64,000 nucleotides of DNA from JBKEDC01 sp047972995 (GCA_047972995.1 JBKEBD010000004.1:62001-126000), one strand, 5' to 3'. Counted from the stretch's first letter, positions 1 to 9,812 are shown. Notes: generated from the sequence alone by a model not told the origin. Numbers and translations are program-made.

Positions 1-1
1 G

Positions 2-1168
2 CACTATAAGTATAAAGAAGAGTATGGCGCCGATGCCGAAGAATCGGAACTTGACAAATGGCTAATTCGAATTAACGAAACCCTAAGCCATGCCGACAAC
101 GATGCCGAAGAGTTTATGAATGAGTTTAAGATGAACTTATTTTCGGCAGAAATTACCGCCTATTCACCCAAAGGCGACACCATTACACTACCTAATGGGT
201 CGTGCATTCTCGACTTTGCCTACGAAATTCACTCCGATTTGGGCGACCATTGCATCGGTGCCAAAGTTGACCACAAGCTGGTGCCTGTGAGCCACAAACT
301 AAAAAGTGGCGACCAAGTAGATATTCTCACCTCGAAATCGCAGAAACCGAGTGTTGAATGGCTTGACTTGGTGTGCACCTCGAAAGCTAGAAACCGAGTG
401 CAACAGGTGCTGCGTGCAGAACACAAAGAGGCGGGAACCAATGGGCGACAGATTGTTGAAGAAATACTTCGTCGTAATAATATTAAAGTTACACTACAAA
501 GCTTTAAGCAATTGGCGCAGCATTACAAATTATCGAACAAAGAGCAGCTTTTTAAGAAAGTGGGCATTGGAATTATTAGTGCCGATGAAATTTCAAATGC
601 AATTTTACTACCCAAAAAGAGCGTCGTAACACGTTATTTTTCGAAAGCATTCGGACGAAGCGAGGAGGAAGAAATCGACTTGCAATTCAACAACGAAGCC
701 ATCAACCCCAAAGAAGTGTTCATCATTAAAGAACACGAAAACGAAGATAGCTACACCTTTGCACAGTGCTGTATGCCCATTCCCGGCGATAATGTGATGG
801 GGTATTTGAACTCGCGAAACCAAGTATCTATTCACAAACGAAACTGCACGAAAGCCACCACACTCATGGCACAGCAAGGCGATAACATTATTTCGGTGCA
901 GTGGACAAAGTTTAAGAAAAAGGTCTACCCTACTACTTTGCAAATCAACGGCTTCGACCGATCCGGTTTGCTCAACGAAATTACAAGCATCATTTCTAAG
1001 CTTAACAATATCACCATTAGCTCAGTAAGATTTGATGCCAATAACGGAATATTCAGAGGAAGCATGAGCCTATCGGTGCATAGCTTAGACGATTTAAATA
1101 AATTAAAAGACAAACTCACACGTGTAACAGGTATTGACAAAGTGGAACGCGTGGAGAAAGAAAAATAA
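2..1168 (+). CDS. rsh: RelA/SpoT-family (p)ppGpp synthetase/hydrolase, 3' part only
   Basis: The reading frame is open from the window edge, so the gene starts upstream and only its C-terminal ~388 codons are visible. The first residues (HYKYKEEYG) match the end of the synthetase domain. A TGS domain follows (about 143-335), then a conserved CC/zinc-finger-like segment with QCCMPIPGD near 760-790, and a C-terminal ACT domain (about 930-1150). The family makes and/or degrades the stringent-response alarmone (p)ppGpp, and the TGS-ACT half senses ribosome state. An internal ATG at 116 opens a shorter frame, but the upstream codons are clearly part of the protein. Whether the enzyme is bifunctional cannot be judged because the hydrolase domain is outside the window. 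Fur and purA follow on the same strand. Confidence 0.93.
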   Translation, partial: HYKYKEEYGADAEESELDKWLIRINETLSHADNDAEEFMNEFKMNLFSAEITAYSPKGDTITLPNGSCILDFAYEIHSDLGDHCIGAKVDHKLVPVSHKLKSGDQVDILTSKSQKPSVEWLDLVCTSKARNRVQQVLRAEHKEAGTNGRQIVEEILRRNNIKVTLQSFKQLAQHYKLSNKEQLFKKVGIGIISADEISNAILLPKKSVVTRYFSKAFGRSEEEEIDLQFNNEAINPKEVFIIKEHENEDSYTFAQCCMPIPGDNVMGYLNSRNQVSIHKRNCTKATTLMAQQGDNIISVQWTKFKKKVYPTTLQINGFDRSGLLNEITSIISKLNNITISSVRFDANNGIFRGSMSLSVHSLDDLNKLKDKLTRVTGIDKVERVEKEK

Positions 1169-1203
1169 TTGTTTTAACTGAGTCTAAATTACCCTAGTTA
1201 TAT

Positions 1204-1211
1204 TACCTTTG
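1204..1211 (+). promoter_or_regulatory. Putative -7 element of the fur-like gene
   Basis: TACCTTTG fits the Bacteroidota -7 consensus TAnnTTTG and lies 30 bp before the ATG at 1242. No convincing -33 TTTG partner is seen at the usual spacing. Confidence 0.45.
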
Positions 1212-1241
1212 TGGTTACATCTTAAAATGCAACACTGAATT

Positions 1242-1694
1242 ATGGATAACGACAGCAAGACTATTGAAGTGGTGAAAGCCATGTTCTCTGAGTATATTGA
1301 GAAACACGCTCACCGAAAAACTCCCGAACGTTTTGCCATCTTAGAGGAAATTTATTCTCACGATGGACACTTTGATGTAGAACACCTCTATGTTTCGATG
1401 TCGCAAAAAAACTACCGCGTAAGTCGAGCAACCATTTACAACACGATAGACCTTCTACTCGACTGTAAACTGGTGGTTAAACACCAATTTGGGCGCAACA
1501 TTTCGCAATATGAACGAGCTTATGCCACGCGCCACCACGATCATATTATTAACACAAGCACTAGCGAAGTGTCGGAATTTTACGACAAGCGTATTGAAGA
1601 AATAATTAAAGAAGTGTGCAATAAACACAACATTAAATTGTCGCATCACACCCTCTATATATACGGACAGAAAGCCGATGAACTAAAAAATTAA
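1242..1694 (+). CDS. Fur-family transcriptional regulator lacking the usual zinc cysteines
   Basis: This 150-residue protein has the Fur fold: an N-terminal winged helix (about 20-85, with HRKTPERFAILEEIY and SRATIYNTIDLL) and a C-terminal metal-binding/dimerisation part with HHDH at 98-101. The family represses iron, zinc or peroxide-stress genes in response to bound metal. In the classical motif HHDHLICxxCG the two cysteines bind structural zinc; here those positions are Asn104 and Thr107. No C-terminal CxxC is present, and the only cysteines are Cys75 and Cys126. The regulatory His cluster is kept. I cannot tell whether it is Fur, PerR or Zur-like. It lies between the RelA/SpoT homologue and purA on the same strand. 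Confidence 0.85.
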   Translation: MDNDSKTIEVVKAMFSEYIEKHAHRKTPERFAILEEIYSHDGHFDVEHLYVSMSQKNYRVSRATIYNTIDLLLDCKLVVKHQFGRNISQYERAYATRHHDHIINTSTSEVSEFYDKRIEEIIKEVCNKHNIKLSHHTLYIYGQKADELKN

Positions 1695-1810
1695 ACTTGT
1701 TTTCCATTTTTTTGTCGGCTATTCCAAGGTATTTTCTTAATTTTAGCCGCCAAAAAGACAGAGCGATACTAAAAAATTCTACTTTGGTTTTTCTCTTTTG
1801 AATTGGAACA

Positions 1811-1962
1811 ATAGCGCAGCTACTTAGATACTCAAGCACTTTGCTCTCTGCACCTAGGCACTCCGCTCTTAAACAAACAATGGCGTAGCTGCTCTGGCAC
1901 TTCGCCCTTAAAAACAAATACTGGCGTAGTTTCATTTTGCTACTGCGCGCTTAAAAACAAAC
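1811..1962. repeat. Three imperfect intergenic repeat units with an 8-bp ladder
   Basis: The fur-purA gap holds three units, each starting with a TRGCGYAG-like block (1811, 1881, 1922) and ending with CTTAAAnACAAA-like sequence (ends near 1880, 1919 and 1961). The first unit contains a run in which CACTT/TACTT-type blocks recur every 8 bp (about 1820-1860). The block AATAGCGCAGC at 1810 recurs at 4863 in the gltB-gltD gap, so these belong to one dispersed family. Confidence 0.55.
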
Positions 1963-1964
1963 AA

Positions 1965-3254
1965 ATGAAAGTAGATGTTATCTTAGGACTGCAATGGGGT
2001 GATGAAGGTAAAGGAAAGATTGTTGATGTATTAACGCCAAACTACGATGCAATTGCGCGTTTCCAAGGTGGACCAAACGCTGGGCACACACTTGAAATTG
2101 GAAATATTAAGCACGTATTGCACACTATTCCATCGGGAATCTTCCATGAAAACAAGCAAAACATCATCGGAAACGGTGTCGTGCTAGATCCAGTAGTGTT
2201 TCAAAAAGAAATTGAAGGCGTTGAAAAATTAGAAATCAACCTCAGAAAGAACCTCTATATTTCTAAAAAAGCACACCTTATCTTACCTACCCACAAACTG
2301 CTCGATGCAGCTTCTGAAGCAGCCAAAGGTGATGCCAAAATTGGTTCTACCCTTAAAGGTATCGGACCTACATATAAAGACAAAACAAGCCGCGACGGTT
2401 TGCGTGTGGGCGATTTATTCTTGAACTTCGAAGAAAAATACAACAAGCAAACAGCAGCTCACAAAGAACTGTTAGAGAAATTCTACCATTTCGACTATAC
2501 CGAAGAATTGGCTAAGCAAGAAGCCGAATGGATGAAAAGCATTGAATTGCTAAAAGCATTCCATATTGTTGATAGCGAACACCAAATTAACGATCTTATC
2601 GCTAATGATAAATCGGTGCTTGCCGAAGGCGCTCAAGGAACTTTGCTTGACATCGACTTTGGTTCTTATCCGTTTGTAACATCATCGAACACCATTTGCG
2701 CTGGAGCGTGTACCGGACTAGGATTAGCACCTCAACGCATTGGCAAAGTTTATGGTATTTTCAAATCATATTGCACCCGTGTGGGCATGGGTCCATTCCC
2801 TACTGAACTTCACTGTGAAGTTGGTCAGAAACTTCGCGATGCTGGTCATGAATATGGTTCAACCACTGGTCGCCCTCGCCGTTGCGGATGGCTCGACTTA
2901 GTAGCATTAAACTATTCAATCATGATTAATGGTGTGACCGAACTTTTCATGATGAAAGGCGATGTGCTCGACAACTTCGATACAATTAAAGTGTGCACTC
3001 ACTATGAAATTGATGGCGAACTAACCGATAAATACCCATTTGAGTTGAACGACCAAGTGAAACCAGTGTATGTTGAACTTCCCGGTTGGAAAGAAGATTT
3101 AACCAAACTAACTAGCGTAGATGAGTTCCCAGAAGAATTCAACAACTACATCAACTTTATCAAAGAACAAACAGGCGTGCCAATCACCATTGCATCGGTA
3201 GGTCCTAATCGCGCCCAAACCGTGATGATTCCTAACGAAGAAGACGAAATTTAG
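1965..3254 (+). CDS. purA: Adenylosuccinate synthetase
   Basis: PurA joins IMP and aspartate with GTP, the first committed step to AMP, in the cytoplasm. The 429-residue length is normal. The start carries the P-loop-like motif GDEGKGK (residues 12-18, including catalytic Asp13), followed by GGPNAGHT with the catalytic His. Further family segments are GTLLDIDFGSYPFVTSSN and GSTTGRPRRCGWLD. The ATG at 1965 gives exactly the family N-terminus. A strong terminator follows at 3273. It is the last gene of the leftmost plus-strand block and converges on gltD. Confidence 0.97.
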   Translation: MKVDVILGLQWGDEGKGKIVDVLTPNYDAIARFQGGPNAGHTLEIGNIKHVLHTIPSGIFHENKQNIIGNGVVLDPVVFQKEIEGVEKLEINLRKNLYISKKAHLILPTHKLLDAASEAAKGDAKIGSTLKGIGPTYKDKTSRDGLRVGDLFLNFEEKYNKQTAAHKELLEKFYHFDYTEELAKQEAEWMKSIELLKAFHIVDSEHQINDLIANDKSVLAEGAQGTLLDIDFGSYPFVTSSNTICAGACTGLGLAPQRIGKVYGIFKSYCTRVGMGPFPTELHCEVGQKLRDAGHEYGSTTGRPRRCGWLDLVALNYSIMINGVTELFMMKGDVLDNFDTIKVCTHYEIDGELTDKYPFELNDQVKPVYVELPGWKEDLTKLTSVDEFPEEFNNYINFIKEQTGVPITIASVGPNRAQTVMIPNEEDEI

Positions 3255-3272
3255 CTTGTTCAAACATAAGCA

Positions 3273-3307
3273 TAAAAAAAAGCGAACTATACGGTTCGCT
3301 TTTTTTA
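3273..3307. terminator. Bidirectional terminator between purA and gltD
   Basis: A run of A, the stem AGCGAAC/GTTCGCT (3281-3287 with 3294-3300, 6-nt loop) and a run of T make a symmetric intrinsic terminator that can serve purA on the plus strand and gltD on the minus strand. Confidence 0.85.
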
Positions 3308-3327
3308 TGTTGTTATAGAAAAGTAGT

Positions 3328-4815
3328 TTATGGTAGCACAGTGTTTCCCATCAACCAGCGGTCAACCTCGCGTGCACAAGCGCGCCCTTCGTTGATTGCC
3401 CACACCACTAGCGATTGCCCACGGCGACCATCGCCAGCGGCAAACACTTTCTTGCGTGTAGTCTTGAATGTGCCATAGTCAGCCAAATAATTTGAACGTG
3501 CATCGTGATCTAACTGCAAAAGCTTGCCCAAATCTTCTTCGGGTCCCATGAATCCCATAGCAAGCAACACAATGTCGGCTTCAATTCGTTTTTCCGAGCC
3601 TTCCACTTCCTTTGGAATCATGCGCCCCTCTTCGCTTTTCACCCACTCAATGCTCACCACATTCACCGCCACCAAATTACCATCGGCATCGGCTTCAAAT
3701 GATTTGCTCATCGTGAGGAATTGTCGAGGATCAGCACCTTGCTTAAAGATTGCTTCATGCTGACCATAGTCAATTTTCAACGATTTAGGCCATTCAGGCC
3801 AAGGATTAGTACTTCTATCTACTTCCATCGATGGACGAGGCATAATTTCTAATTGCGTAACGTGCTCGCAACCATGACGAAGTGCCGTTCCCACGCAGTC
3901 TGTACCCGTATCGCCACCACCAATTACAACCACTTTCTTCCCTTTGGCAGAAATAAAGTCACCATCGGAAAGGTTGCTATCGAGCAAGCTTTTGGTGTTA
4001 GCCTTTAGGAAGTCCATTGCAAAATAAATTCCCTTAGCATTGCGACCTTCAATAGGCAAATCACGTGGATTAGTTGCTCCACTAGCTAGCACTATGGCAT
4101 CGTAGTTTTGATAAATTTTATTGATGCTGACATTCTTGCCCACATAGGCGTTTGTCTTAAACTCTATTCCCTCGGCAGCCAACAAATCTACCCTACGTTG
4201 CACAACCGATTTATCTAGCTTCATGTTAGGAATACCATACATGAGTAATCCTCCGATACGATCGTCGCGTTCAAAAACGGTTACCAAATGCCCTGCCTTA
4301 TTCAATTGTGCAGCACACGCCAATCCTGCAGGTCCTGAACCAATAATTGCTACCTTCTTACCGGTGCGTTCCTCTGGCACTTCTGGCTGAATCCATCCTC
4401 TTCGAAATCCTCTATCAACAATTGCACGCTCATTGTCGTGAATGGTTACTGGAGGCTCATTAATGCCTAACACACAGCCAGCCTCACAAGGTGCCGGACA
4501 AACTCGCCCTGTAAACTCTGGGAAGTTATTGGTGTGATGCAATCGTTCGAGTGCCTCCTTCCATCGTCCACGATAAATTAAATCGTTCCACTCTGGAATT
4601 AAGTTATACACCGGGCAACCCGATGCGCCGTTGTGCATCAATTCACCACGATGGCAAAAAGGCACACCACAATCCATACATCTAGCACCTTGTGTTTCGC
4701 AAGTTGTGTTATCGCGCAACACATACACTTCTCCCCAATCTTTTAAACGTTCTGAAATAGAACGGGTGGGATTGGCAATTCTATTATATTCTAAAAATCC
4801 TGTTGGTTTTCCCAT
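3328..4815 (-). CDS. gltD: Glutamate synthase (NADPH), small subunit
   Basis: This 495-residue flavoprotein passes electrons from NADPH to the large subunit GltB, which makes glutamate from glutamine and 2-oxoglutarate. The N-terminal region has the [4Fe-4S] cysteine sets CMDCGVPFC, GCPVYNLIP and CPAPCEAGC. An FAD-binding GSGPAGLACA (about residue 158) and a second nucleotide-binding VVIGGGDTGTD (about residue 300) follow. Length and domain order are normal. It lies 108 bp downstream of gltB on the same strand, and the gap contains a short-period repeat. The two genes are probably one operon ending at the 3273 terminator. Confidence 0.97.
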   Translation of the reverse strand: MGKPTGFLEYNRIANPTRSISERLKDWGEVYVLRDNTTCETQGARCMDCGVPFCHRGELMHNGASGCPVYNLIPEWNDLIYRGRWKEALERLHHTNNFPEFTGRVCPAPCEAGCVLGINEPPVTIHDNERAIVDRGFRRGWIQPEVPEERTGKKVAIIGSGPAGLACAAQLNKAGHLVTVFERDDRIGGLLMYGIPNMKLDKSVVQRRVDLLAAEGIEFKTNAYVGKNVSINKIYQNYDAIVLASGATNPRDLPIEGRNAKGIYFAMDFLKANTKSLLDSNLSDGDFISAKGKKVVVIGGGDTGTDCVGTALRHGCEHVTQLEIMPRPSMEVDRSTNPWPEWPKSLKIDYGQHEAIFKQGADPRQFLTMSKSFEADADGNLVAVNVVSIEWVKSEEGRMIPKEVEGSEKRIEADIVLLAMGFMGPEEDLGKLLQLDHDARSNYLADYGTFKTTRKKVFAAGDGRRGQSLVVWAINEGRACAREVDRWLMGNTVLP

Positions 4816-4832
4816 GATTGTTTCTTTTTAAA

Positions 4833-4920
4833 AGTACCTGAGTGCCTGAGTGCCCTGACGGTGAATAGCGCAGCCCACTTTGGTACTTTGCCACTTTGGT
4901 ACTTAGGCACTTTGCAACTC
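4833..4920. repeat. 8-bp-period intergenic repeat in the gltB-gltD gap
   Basis: The gap contains TGAGTGCC twice in tandem (about 4842-4857). After the block AATAGCGCAGC there is a ladder of 8-mers: GGTACTTT, GCCACTTT, GGTACTTA, GGCACTTT (about 4880-4913). The same core block and the same period are found at 1810-1862. Confidence 0.6.
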
Positions 4921-4923
4921 TAT

Positions 4924-7900
4924 CTACAAAGACATTTCAAATGCTGCATCAATAATTTGCTCTTCGGTGGTAAATTTTCCCGAATTACGAGCTGTTTCAA
5001 TAAATCCGAGCATACGCTTATAGTCCATTGGAATAACCTTCACAAATTGCTTCAAGCTAGCATCCCAATCGGCTAAAACAGATTCTGCCACTGCCGATGC
5101 CGTTTTGGCTTGATGCTCCTCAACCATAAGTTTCAATGCTGCAATTTCAGCCTCGTCGGTCAAGCTTTCTAGCTCAATCATTTCCATGTTGCATCGACTA
5201 GCGAATTCGCCATCTACATCAAGCACATAAGCCACACCACCCGACATACCAGCACCAAAGTTTCTACCTGTCTTGCCTAAAACGACTGCCTTACCGCCTG
5301 TCATGTACTCACAACCATGGTCGCCAATTCCTTCTACTACCACTTCTGCTCCCGAGTTACGCACACAAAAACGTTCGCCGGCTACTCCTCTAATATATGC
5401 CTTACCCGCTGTTGCACCATAGAAACACACATTACCCACAATGATATTTTCTTCTGCCACAAACTGTGCTTCTATATTTGGGTAAATTGCCAGGTGTCCG
5501 CCCGACAAGCCTTTTCCGAAGTAGTCGTTAGCATCGCCTTCCACTTCTAAAGAAATTCCTTTACACATAAATGCGCCAAACGACTGACCTGCCGATCCAC
5601 TTAATTTGAAGTGAATGGTACCATCGGGCAATCCTTCACCTTTATATTTCTTGGTTACCTCGTGCGATAAAAGCGTACCCACCGAACGATCGGTGTTAAG
5701 CACTGGAAATTCAGCACTCACTTTCTCGCCCAACTCAATGGCATTCTTAGCCACCTCTACAAACTTCCAATCCAAGATTTCTTCCATCTGATAATCTTGC
5801 TCTTTCGTTTTAAACAACGCCACGCCTTCATGCGCTGGTTCTTTGTGTAGAATCGGACTTAAATCGAGGTTCTTATATTTCCAATGATCGGTATATTCTT
5901 TAAACTTCAAGCATTGCGATTGTCCTACCATTTCTTGAATGGTTCGGAATCCCATTTCTGCCATAATTTCACGCAATCCTTCTACCAAGAAAGTGAAGAA
6001 GTTCACCACATGGTCCGGATTTCCTGTAAATTTCTTACGGAGTTTATCGTCTTGCGTTGCCACACCCACTGGGCAGGTATTGCTGTGGCATTTACGCATC
6101 ATGATACATCCCTCCACAATAAGCGCTGCCGTAGCAACACCCCATTCTTCAGCACCTAGCAAAGTGGCAATTGCCAAATCGCGAGGCGTCCGCATTTGCC
6201 CATCGGCTTGCACCAAAATTCGATCGCGAAGACGGTTTTTCACTAGCGTTTGGTGAGTTTCTGCCAATCCTAATTCCCAAGGTAAACCGGCATGCTTGAT
6301 TGAACTTAATGGAGAAGCGCCTGTTCCCCCATCGAAACCTGAAATTAACACAGCATCTGCCTTTGCCTTACAAACTCCGGCAGCCACAGTACCCACTCCC
6401 GCTTCCGAAACCAATTTCACATTTATGCGAGCATGGCGGTTGCTGTTTTTCAAATCATAAATTAACTGTGCCAAATCCTCAATCGAATAAATATCGTGGT
6501 GAGGAGGTGGTGAAATCAAGCCCACCCCGGGTGTCGACTGACGCGTGCGCCCAATCCAACCATTCACTTTATGTCCGGGCAATTGTCCACCTTCACCGGG
6601 CTTAGCACCTTGCGCCATCTTAATTTGCAATTCTTTCGCTTGACTTAAATAGTAGCTATTCACCCCAAAACGTCCAGATGCAATTTGCTTAGTTGCCGAA
6701 CACATATCATCGCCATTGGGCAGTGGTGTGTAGCGAATAGAATCTTCGCCCCCCTCTCCCGAATTCGATTTCGAGCCAATGCGGTTCATCGCAATAGCCA
6801 ACGTAGTGTGCGCTTCCCACGAAATAGAACCAAAAGACATGGCACCTGTGGCAAAACGTTTTAATATACTTTCCGTAGGCTCTACCTCTTCAATTGAAAT
6901 TGGCTCTCTATCGGACTCCAAATCCATCAATCCACGAAGAGTGAACGCCGCTTGCGTTTGTCCATCAACCAAATCGGTATATTTTTTGAAAGCATCTTTA
7001 TCGCTATTGCGTGTAGCATTCTGCAACGCATAGATAGCTTGTGGCGACATTAAATGGCGCTCACCATCTTTTCTCCAATGATATTCTCCACCCGGTTCCA
7101 GCACCTTGTCACCTCCCAATCGCACCGGATATCCTTTGCGATGGCGAGCCAAAGCCTCAGTAGCAATATCATCGAGTGTAAGTCCTTCAATTCGGCTTAC
7201 AGTGCCCGAGAAATAAGTATCAACAACTTTAGAGCTAATACCTAATATTTCAAAAATCTGAGCCCCTTGATATGATGCCAAAGTAGAGATTCCCATTTTG
7301 GAGAAAATCTTCAATAAACCACCATTCACAGCTTTAATATAATTTTTTACGGCTTGTTCTGGCGAAACATTCACCACCCCATCGGCAGCCATACGCTTCA
7401 CCGAGTCGATAGCCATGTAGGGGTTGATAGCTGAAACACCATAGCCCAAAAGCACAGCAAAGTGGTGTACTTCGCGCACATCGCCCACTTCCATGATAAT
7501 GTCGGCTTTACCACGCTTACCAATACGAATTAAATGGTGATGCACTGCCGAAGCTGCCAACACCGAAGGAATAGGAGCATGGTCGGTACTAATGGCAAAG
7601 TCTGTCAGTTGAATGATAGAATAGCCCTCATCAATAGCATCCTCCACATACGAACACAAGCGCTCTAGCTTTTTCTCCAACTTGCCGTCTTCGCCTGTGG
7701 CATGGAAAACAATGTTGATTTTCTTCGTTTGGAAATGCTTATGATCGACATACGACAACTTCACCAACTGCTCATTGGTTAACACCGGCTGCTCAATAGC
7801 AATACGGCGACAATGCTCTGCCGACTCCGTTAAAATATTTTTGAATCCCCCCACATAAGTGCGCAAATCCATCACAATGCGTTCCCGAATAGGGTCGATT

Positions 7901-9501
7901 GGTGGGTTTGTCACTTGGGCGAATAATTGTTTGAAATAATGCGACAAAAGCACCGGACGATCTGAAAGCACAGCCAATGGGTTATCGGCACCCATTGAGC
8001 CCATGGCCTCTTTGCCCGTTTCTGCCATAGGTTTTAAAATCACCTCTAAATCTTCATGAGTGAAACCAAATGATTTCTGACGTTTCAAGAGCGACTTTTC
8101 ATCCGGATCTTTCAACTCTAAATCGGGCACCGATGGCAATTCATCAAGATAGGTCATATTTTGCTCTACCCATTCGCCGTAAGGCTGACTGCTCACCACC
8201 GAATTTTTAATTTCTTCATCAGAAATAATGCACCCTTTATTTAAATCTGCCACAAACATTTTGCCCGGCTGTAAACGTCCGCGGAGTTTCACCTTAGCAT
8301 GATCTACATCTAAAGCTCCCGACTCTGATGACATAATCAGCATATCATCATCGGTTACACAATAGCGAGAAGGGCGAAGTCCGTTACGATCGAGCGTGGC
8401 ACCCACCAATTCACCATCGGTGAAACACACCGAAGCAGGACCATCCCAAGGTTCCATCATGGCAGAGTGATATTCATAGAAATCACGCTTCTCTTTTGGC
8501 ATTTTAGGATCGTTTTGCCAAGCTTCTGGAATAAGCATCATCATGACATGAGGCAATGAGCGACCACTCAATACCAACATTTCAATCGCCATATCTAAGT
8601 TGGCACTATCTGAGGCTCGCAAATCGCAAATAGGGAAAATCAAATCCAGTTCTTCGCGAGTAAACTTCGTGGTTTCAAGCAAAGCTTCGCGCGCACTCAT
8701 CCAGTTTACATTACCTCGGTTGGTGTTAATCTCACCATTGTGGGCAATATAGCGGAAAGGTTGTGCCAACTGCCAACTTGGAAATGTGTTGGTAGAAAAA
8801 CGAGAGTGAACTAGCGCCAAAGCACTCGAAATAATCGGGTTTGTTAGGTCTTTGTAATACAACGACACTTGCTCGGTGTTCAGTTGCCCTTTATAGATGA
8901 TGGTTTTGCTTGAACACGAAATGATGTTCAACCCATCGAATCCTAAACCTTGCACCGACTCACGCGCTATGCGTTCGGCGTATTTTCTGAATATAAATAG
9001 CTTTCTTTCAAACTCCTCTTGGTTGACACCACTAGGCTTTTTAATGAACAATTGTTGCACATAAGGTTCGGTCGATGCCGAATCTAATCCTAAATCGAAA
9101 TTATCGACAGGCACATCGCGATAGCCAATGAAAAGCAAGCCGAACTTTCGCAAGTTGTGGTCGATAATCTCTTTGCATTCCGAACGTTTTACATCATCTT
9201 TAGGAAAGAAAGTCATTGCCACACCGTATTCGCCAAAAGCGGGAAGTTTTATGCCATCTTTCGGACACTCTTCCATGAATAGTTCATGAGGAATCTGAAT
9301 CAGAATCCCAGCACCATCGCCACTTTTCACATCATAGCCCGTACCGCCACGATGTTCCATACGTGCTAACATCGCCAAAGCATCTGAAATTACATGATGC
9401 TTTTTGCGACCTTTCAAACTAGCTACAAAACCGATACCACAACTCCCATGCTCAAACTCAGGGCGGTAAAGACCTTGTTTTAATTGTTCACCTGTCTGCA
9501 T
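4924..9501 (-). CDS. gltB: Glutamate synthase (NADPH), large subunit
   Basis: GltB hydrolyses glutamine, channels the ammonia and reductively aminates 2-oxoglutarate on FMN. The start at 9501 gives a 20-residue propeptide ending HGS before the nucleophile Cys21 of CGIGFVAS, as expected for a self-processed Ntn amidotransferase; the frame also runs up to an ATG at 9564, but those extra 21 lysine/arginine-rich residues are not family-like. Domains in order are class-II amidotransferase, central domain, FMN synthase domain, a [3Fe-4S] cluster motif C-x5-C-x4-C (CIMMRKCHSNTC) and the C-terminal beta-helix with GG-rich repeats. At 1525 residues the length is normal. It forms an operon with gltD. 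Confidence 0.96.
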   Translation of the reverse strand: MQTGEQLKQGLYRPEFEHGSCGIGFVASLKGRKKHHVISDALAMLARMEHRGGTGYDVKSGDGAGILIQIPHELFMEECPKDGIKLPAFGEYGVAMTFFPKDDVKRSECKEIIDHNLRKFGLLFIGYRDVPVDNFDLGLDSASTEPYVQQLFIKKPSGVNQEEFERKLFIFRKYAERIARESVQGLGFDGLNIISCSSKTIIYKGQLNTEQVSLYYKDLTNPIISSALALVHSRFSTNTFPSWQLAQPFRYIAHNGEINTNRGNVNWMSAREALLETTKFTREELDLIFPICDLRASDSANLDMAIEMLVLSGRSLPHVMMMLIPEAWQNDPKMPKEKRDFYEYHSAMMEPWDGPASVCFTDGELVGATLDRNGLRPSRYCVTDDDMLIMSSESGALDVDHAKVKLRGRLQPGKMFVADLNKGCIISDEEIKNSVVSSQPYGEWVEQNMTYLDELPSVPDLELKDPDEKSLLKRQKSFGFTHEDLEVILKPMAETGKEAMGSMGADNPLAVLSDRPVLLSHYFKQLFAQVTNPPIDPIRERIVMDLRTYVGGFKNILTESAEHCRRIAIEQPVLTNEQLVKLSYVDHKHFQTKKINIVFHATGEDGKLEKKLERLCSYVEDAIDEGYSIIQLTDFAISTDHAPIPSVLAASAVHHHLIRIGKRGKADIIMEVGDVREVHHFAVLLGYGVSAINPYMAIDSVKRMAADGVVNVSPEQAVKNYIKAVNGGLLKIFSKMGISTLASYQGAQIFEILGISSKVVDTYFSGTVSRIEGLTLDDIATEALARHRKGYPVRLGGDKVLEPGGEYHWRKDGERHLMSPQAIYALQNATRNSDKDAFKKYTDLVDGQTQAAFTLRGLMDLESDREPISIEEVEPTESILKRFATGAMSFGSISWEAHTTLAIAMNRIGSKSNSGEGGEDSIRYTPLPNGDDMCSATKQIASGRFGVNSYYLSQAKELQIKMAQGAKPGEGGQLPGHKVNGWIGRTRQSTPGVGLISPPPHHDIYSIEDLAQLIYDLKNSNRHARINVKLVSEAGVGTVAAGVCKAKADAVLISGFDGGTGASPLSSIKHAGLPWELGLAETHQTLVKNRLRDRILVQADGQMRTPRDLAIATLLGAEEWGVATAALIVEGCIMMRKCHSNTCPVGVATQDDKLRKKFTGNPDHVVNFFTFLVEGLREIMAEMGFRTIQEMVGQSQCLKFKEYTDHWKYKNLDLSPILHKEPAHEGVALFKTKEQDYQMEEILDWKFVEVAKNAIELGEKVSAEFPVLNTDRSVGTLLSHEVTKKYKGEGLPDGTIHFKLSGSAGQSFGAFMCKGISLEVEGDANDYFGKGLSGGHLAIYPNIEAQFVAEENIIVGNVCFYGATAGKAYIRGVAGERFCVRNSGAEVVVEGIGDHGCEYMTGGKAVVLGKTGRNFGAGMSGGVAYVLDVDGEFASRCNMEMIELESLTDEAEIAALKLMVEEHQAKTASAVAESVLADWDASLKQFVKVIPMDYKRMLGFIETARNSGKFTTEEQIIDAAFEMSL

Positions 9502-9633
9502 ATATATTCTGTTTTTATCTAATTTTCTTATTTTTTCTCTTCTACTCCTCTTGCTACATGACATTGAACATTCAAAGCAAACCCTTTCGTTACATTTTCA
9601 ATCATTCAATGTTTTTATAATTTCAATATGTTG

Positions 9634-9641
9634 CAAATTTA
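9634..9641 (-). promoter_or_regulatory. Putative -7 element of gltB
   Basis: On the minus strand TAAATTTG fits TAnnTTTG. It lies 132 bp before the preferred gltB start and 69 bp before the alternative upstream ATG. The -33 box is not clear. Confidence 0.35.
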
Positions 9642-9739
9642 ACCAAAACACATTCATTATTCAAGTGAAACAAGAAGTTCACCACAAATTTTAACATCAA
9701 ATGTTTTATTTCGAAAATTGAGGTTGAGACAAGACGTTA

Positions 9740-9780
9740 AAAAATAAGCAGTTAATCGTAGAGATTAACTGCTTAAAATT
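9740..9780 (-). terminator. Terminator after argH
   Basis: A 13-bp perfect stem (9745-9757 with 9763-9775, loop GTAGA) is followed on the minus strand by a T-rich run. It lies about 30 bp beyond the argH stop. Confidence 0.8.
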
Positions 9781-9812
9781 ATCGTTAACTTTGTAAAAGT
9801 ACAACTATTTTA

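Noticed and set aside
608..943. Reverse-strand frame of 111 codons within the RelA/SpoT gene
   Set aside because: Shadow frame antisense to a clearly coding gene. The same applies to many antisense frames in gltB, leuS, the receptors and purA.
9502..9564. Longer gltB N-terminus starting MSCSKRSRREK
   Set aside because: These 21 basic residues are not typical of GltB. The start at 9501 places the catalytic Cys after a 20-residue propeptide as expected.
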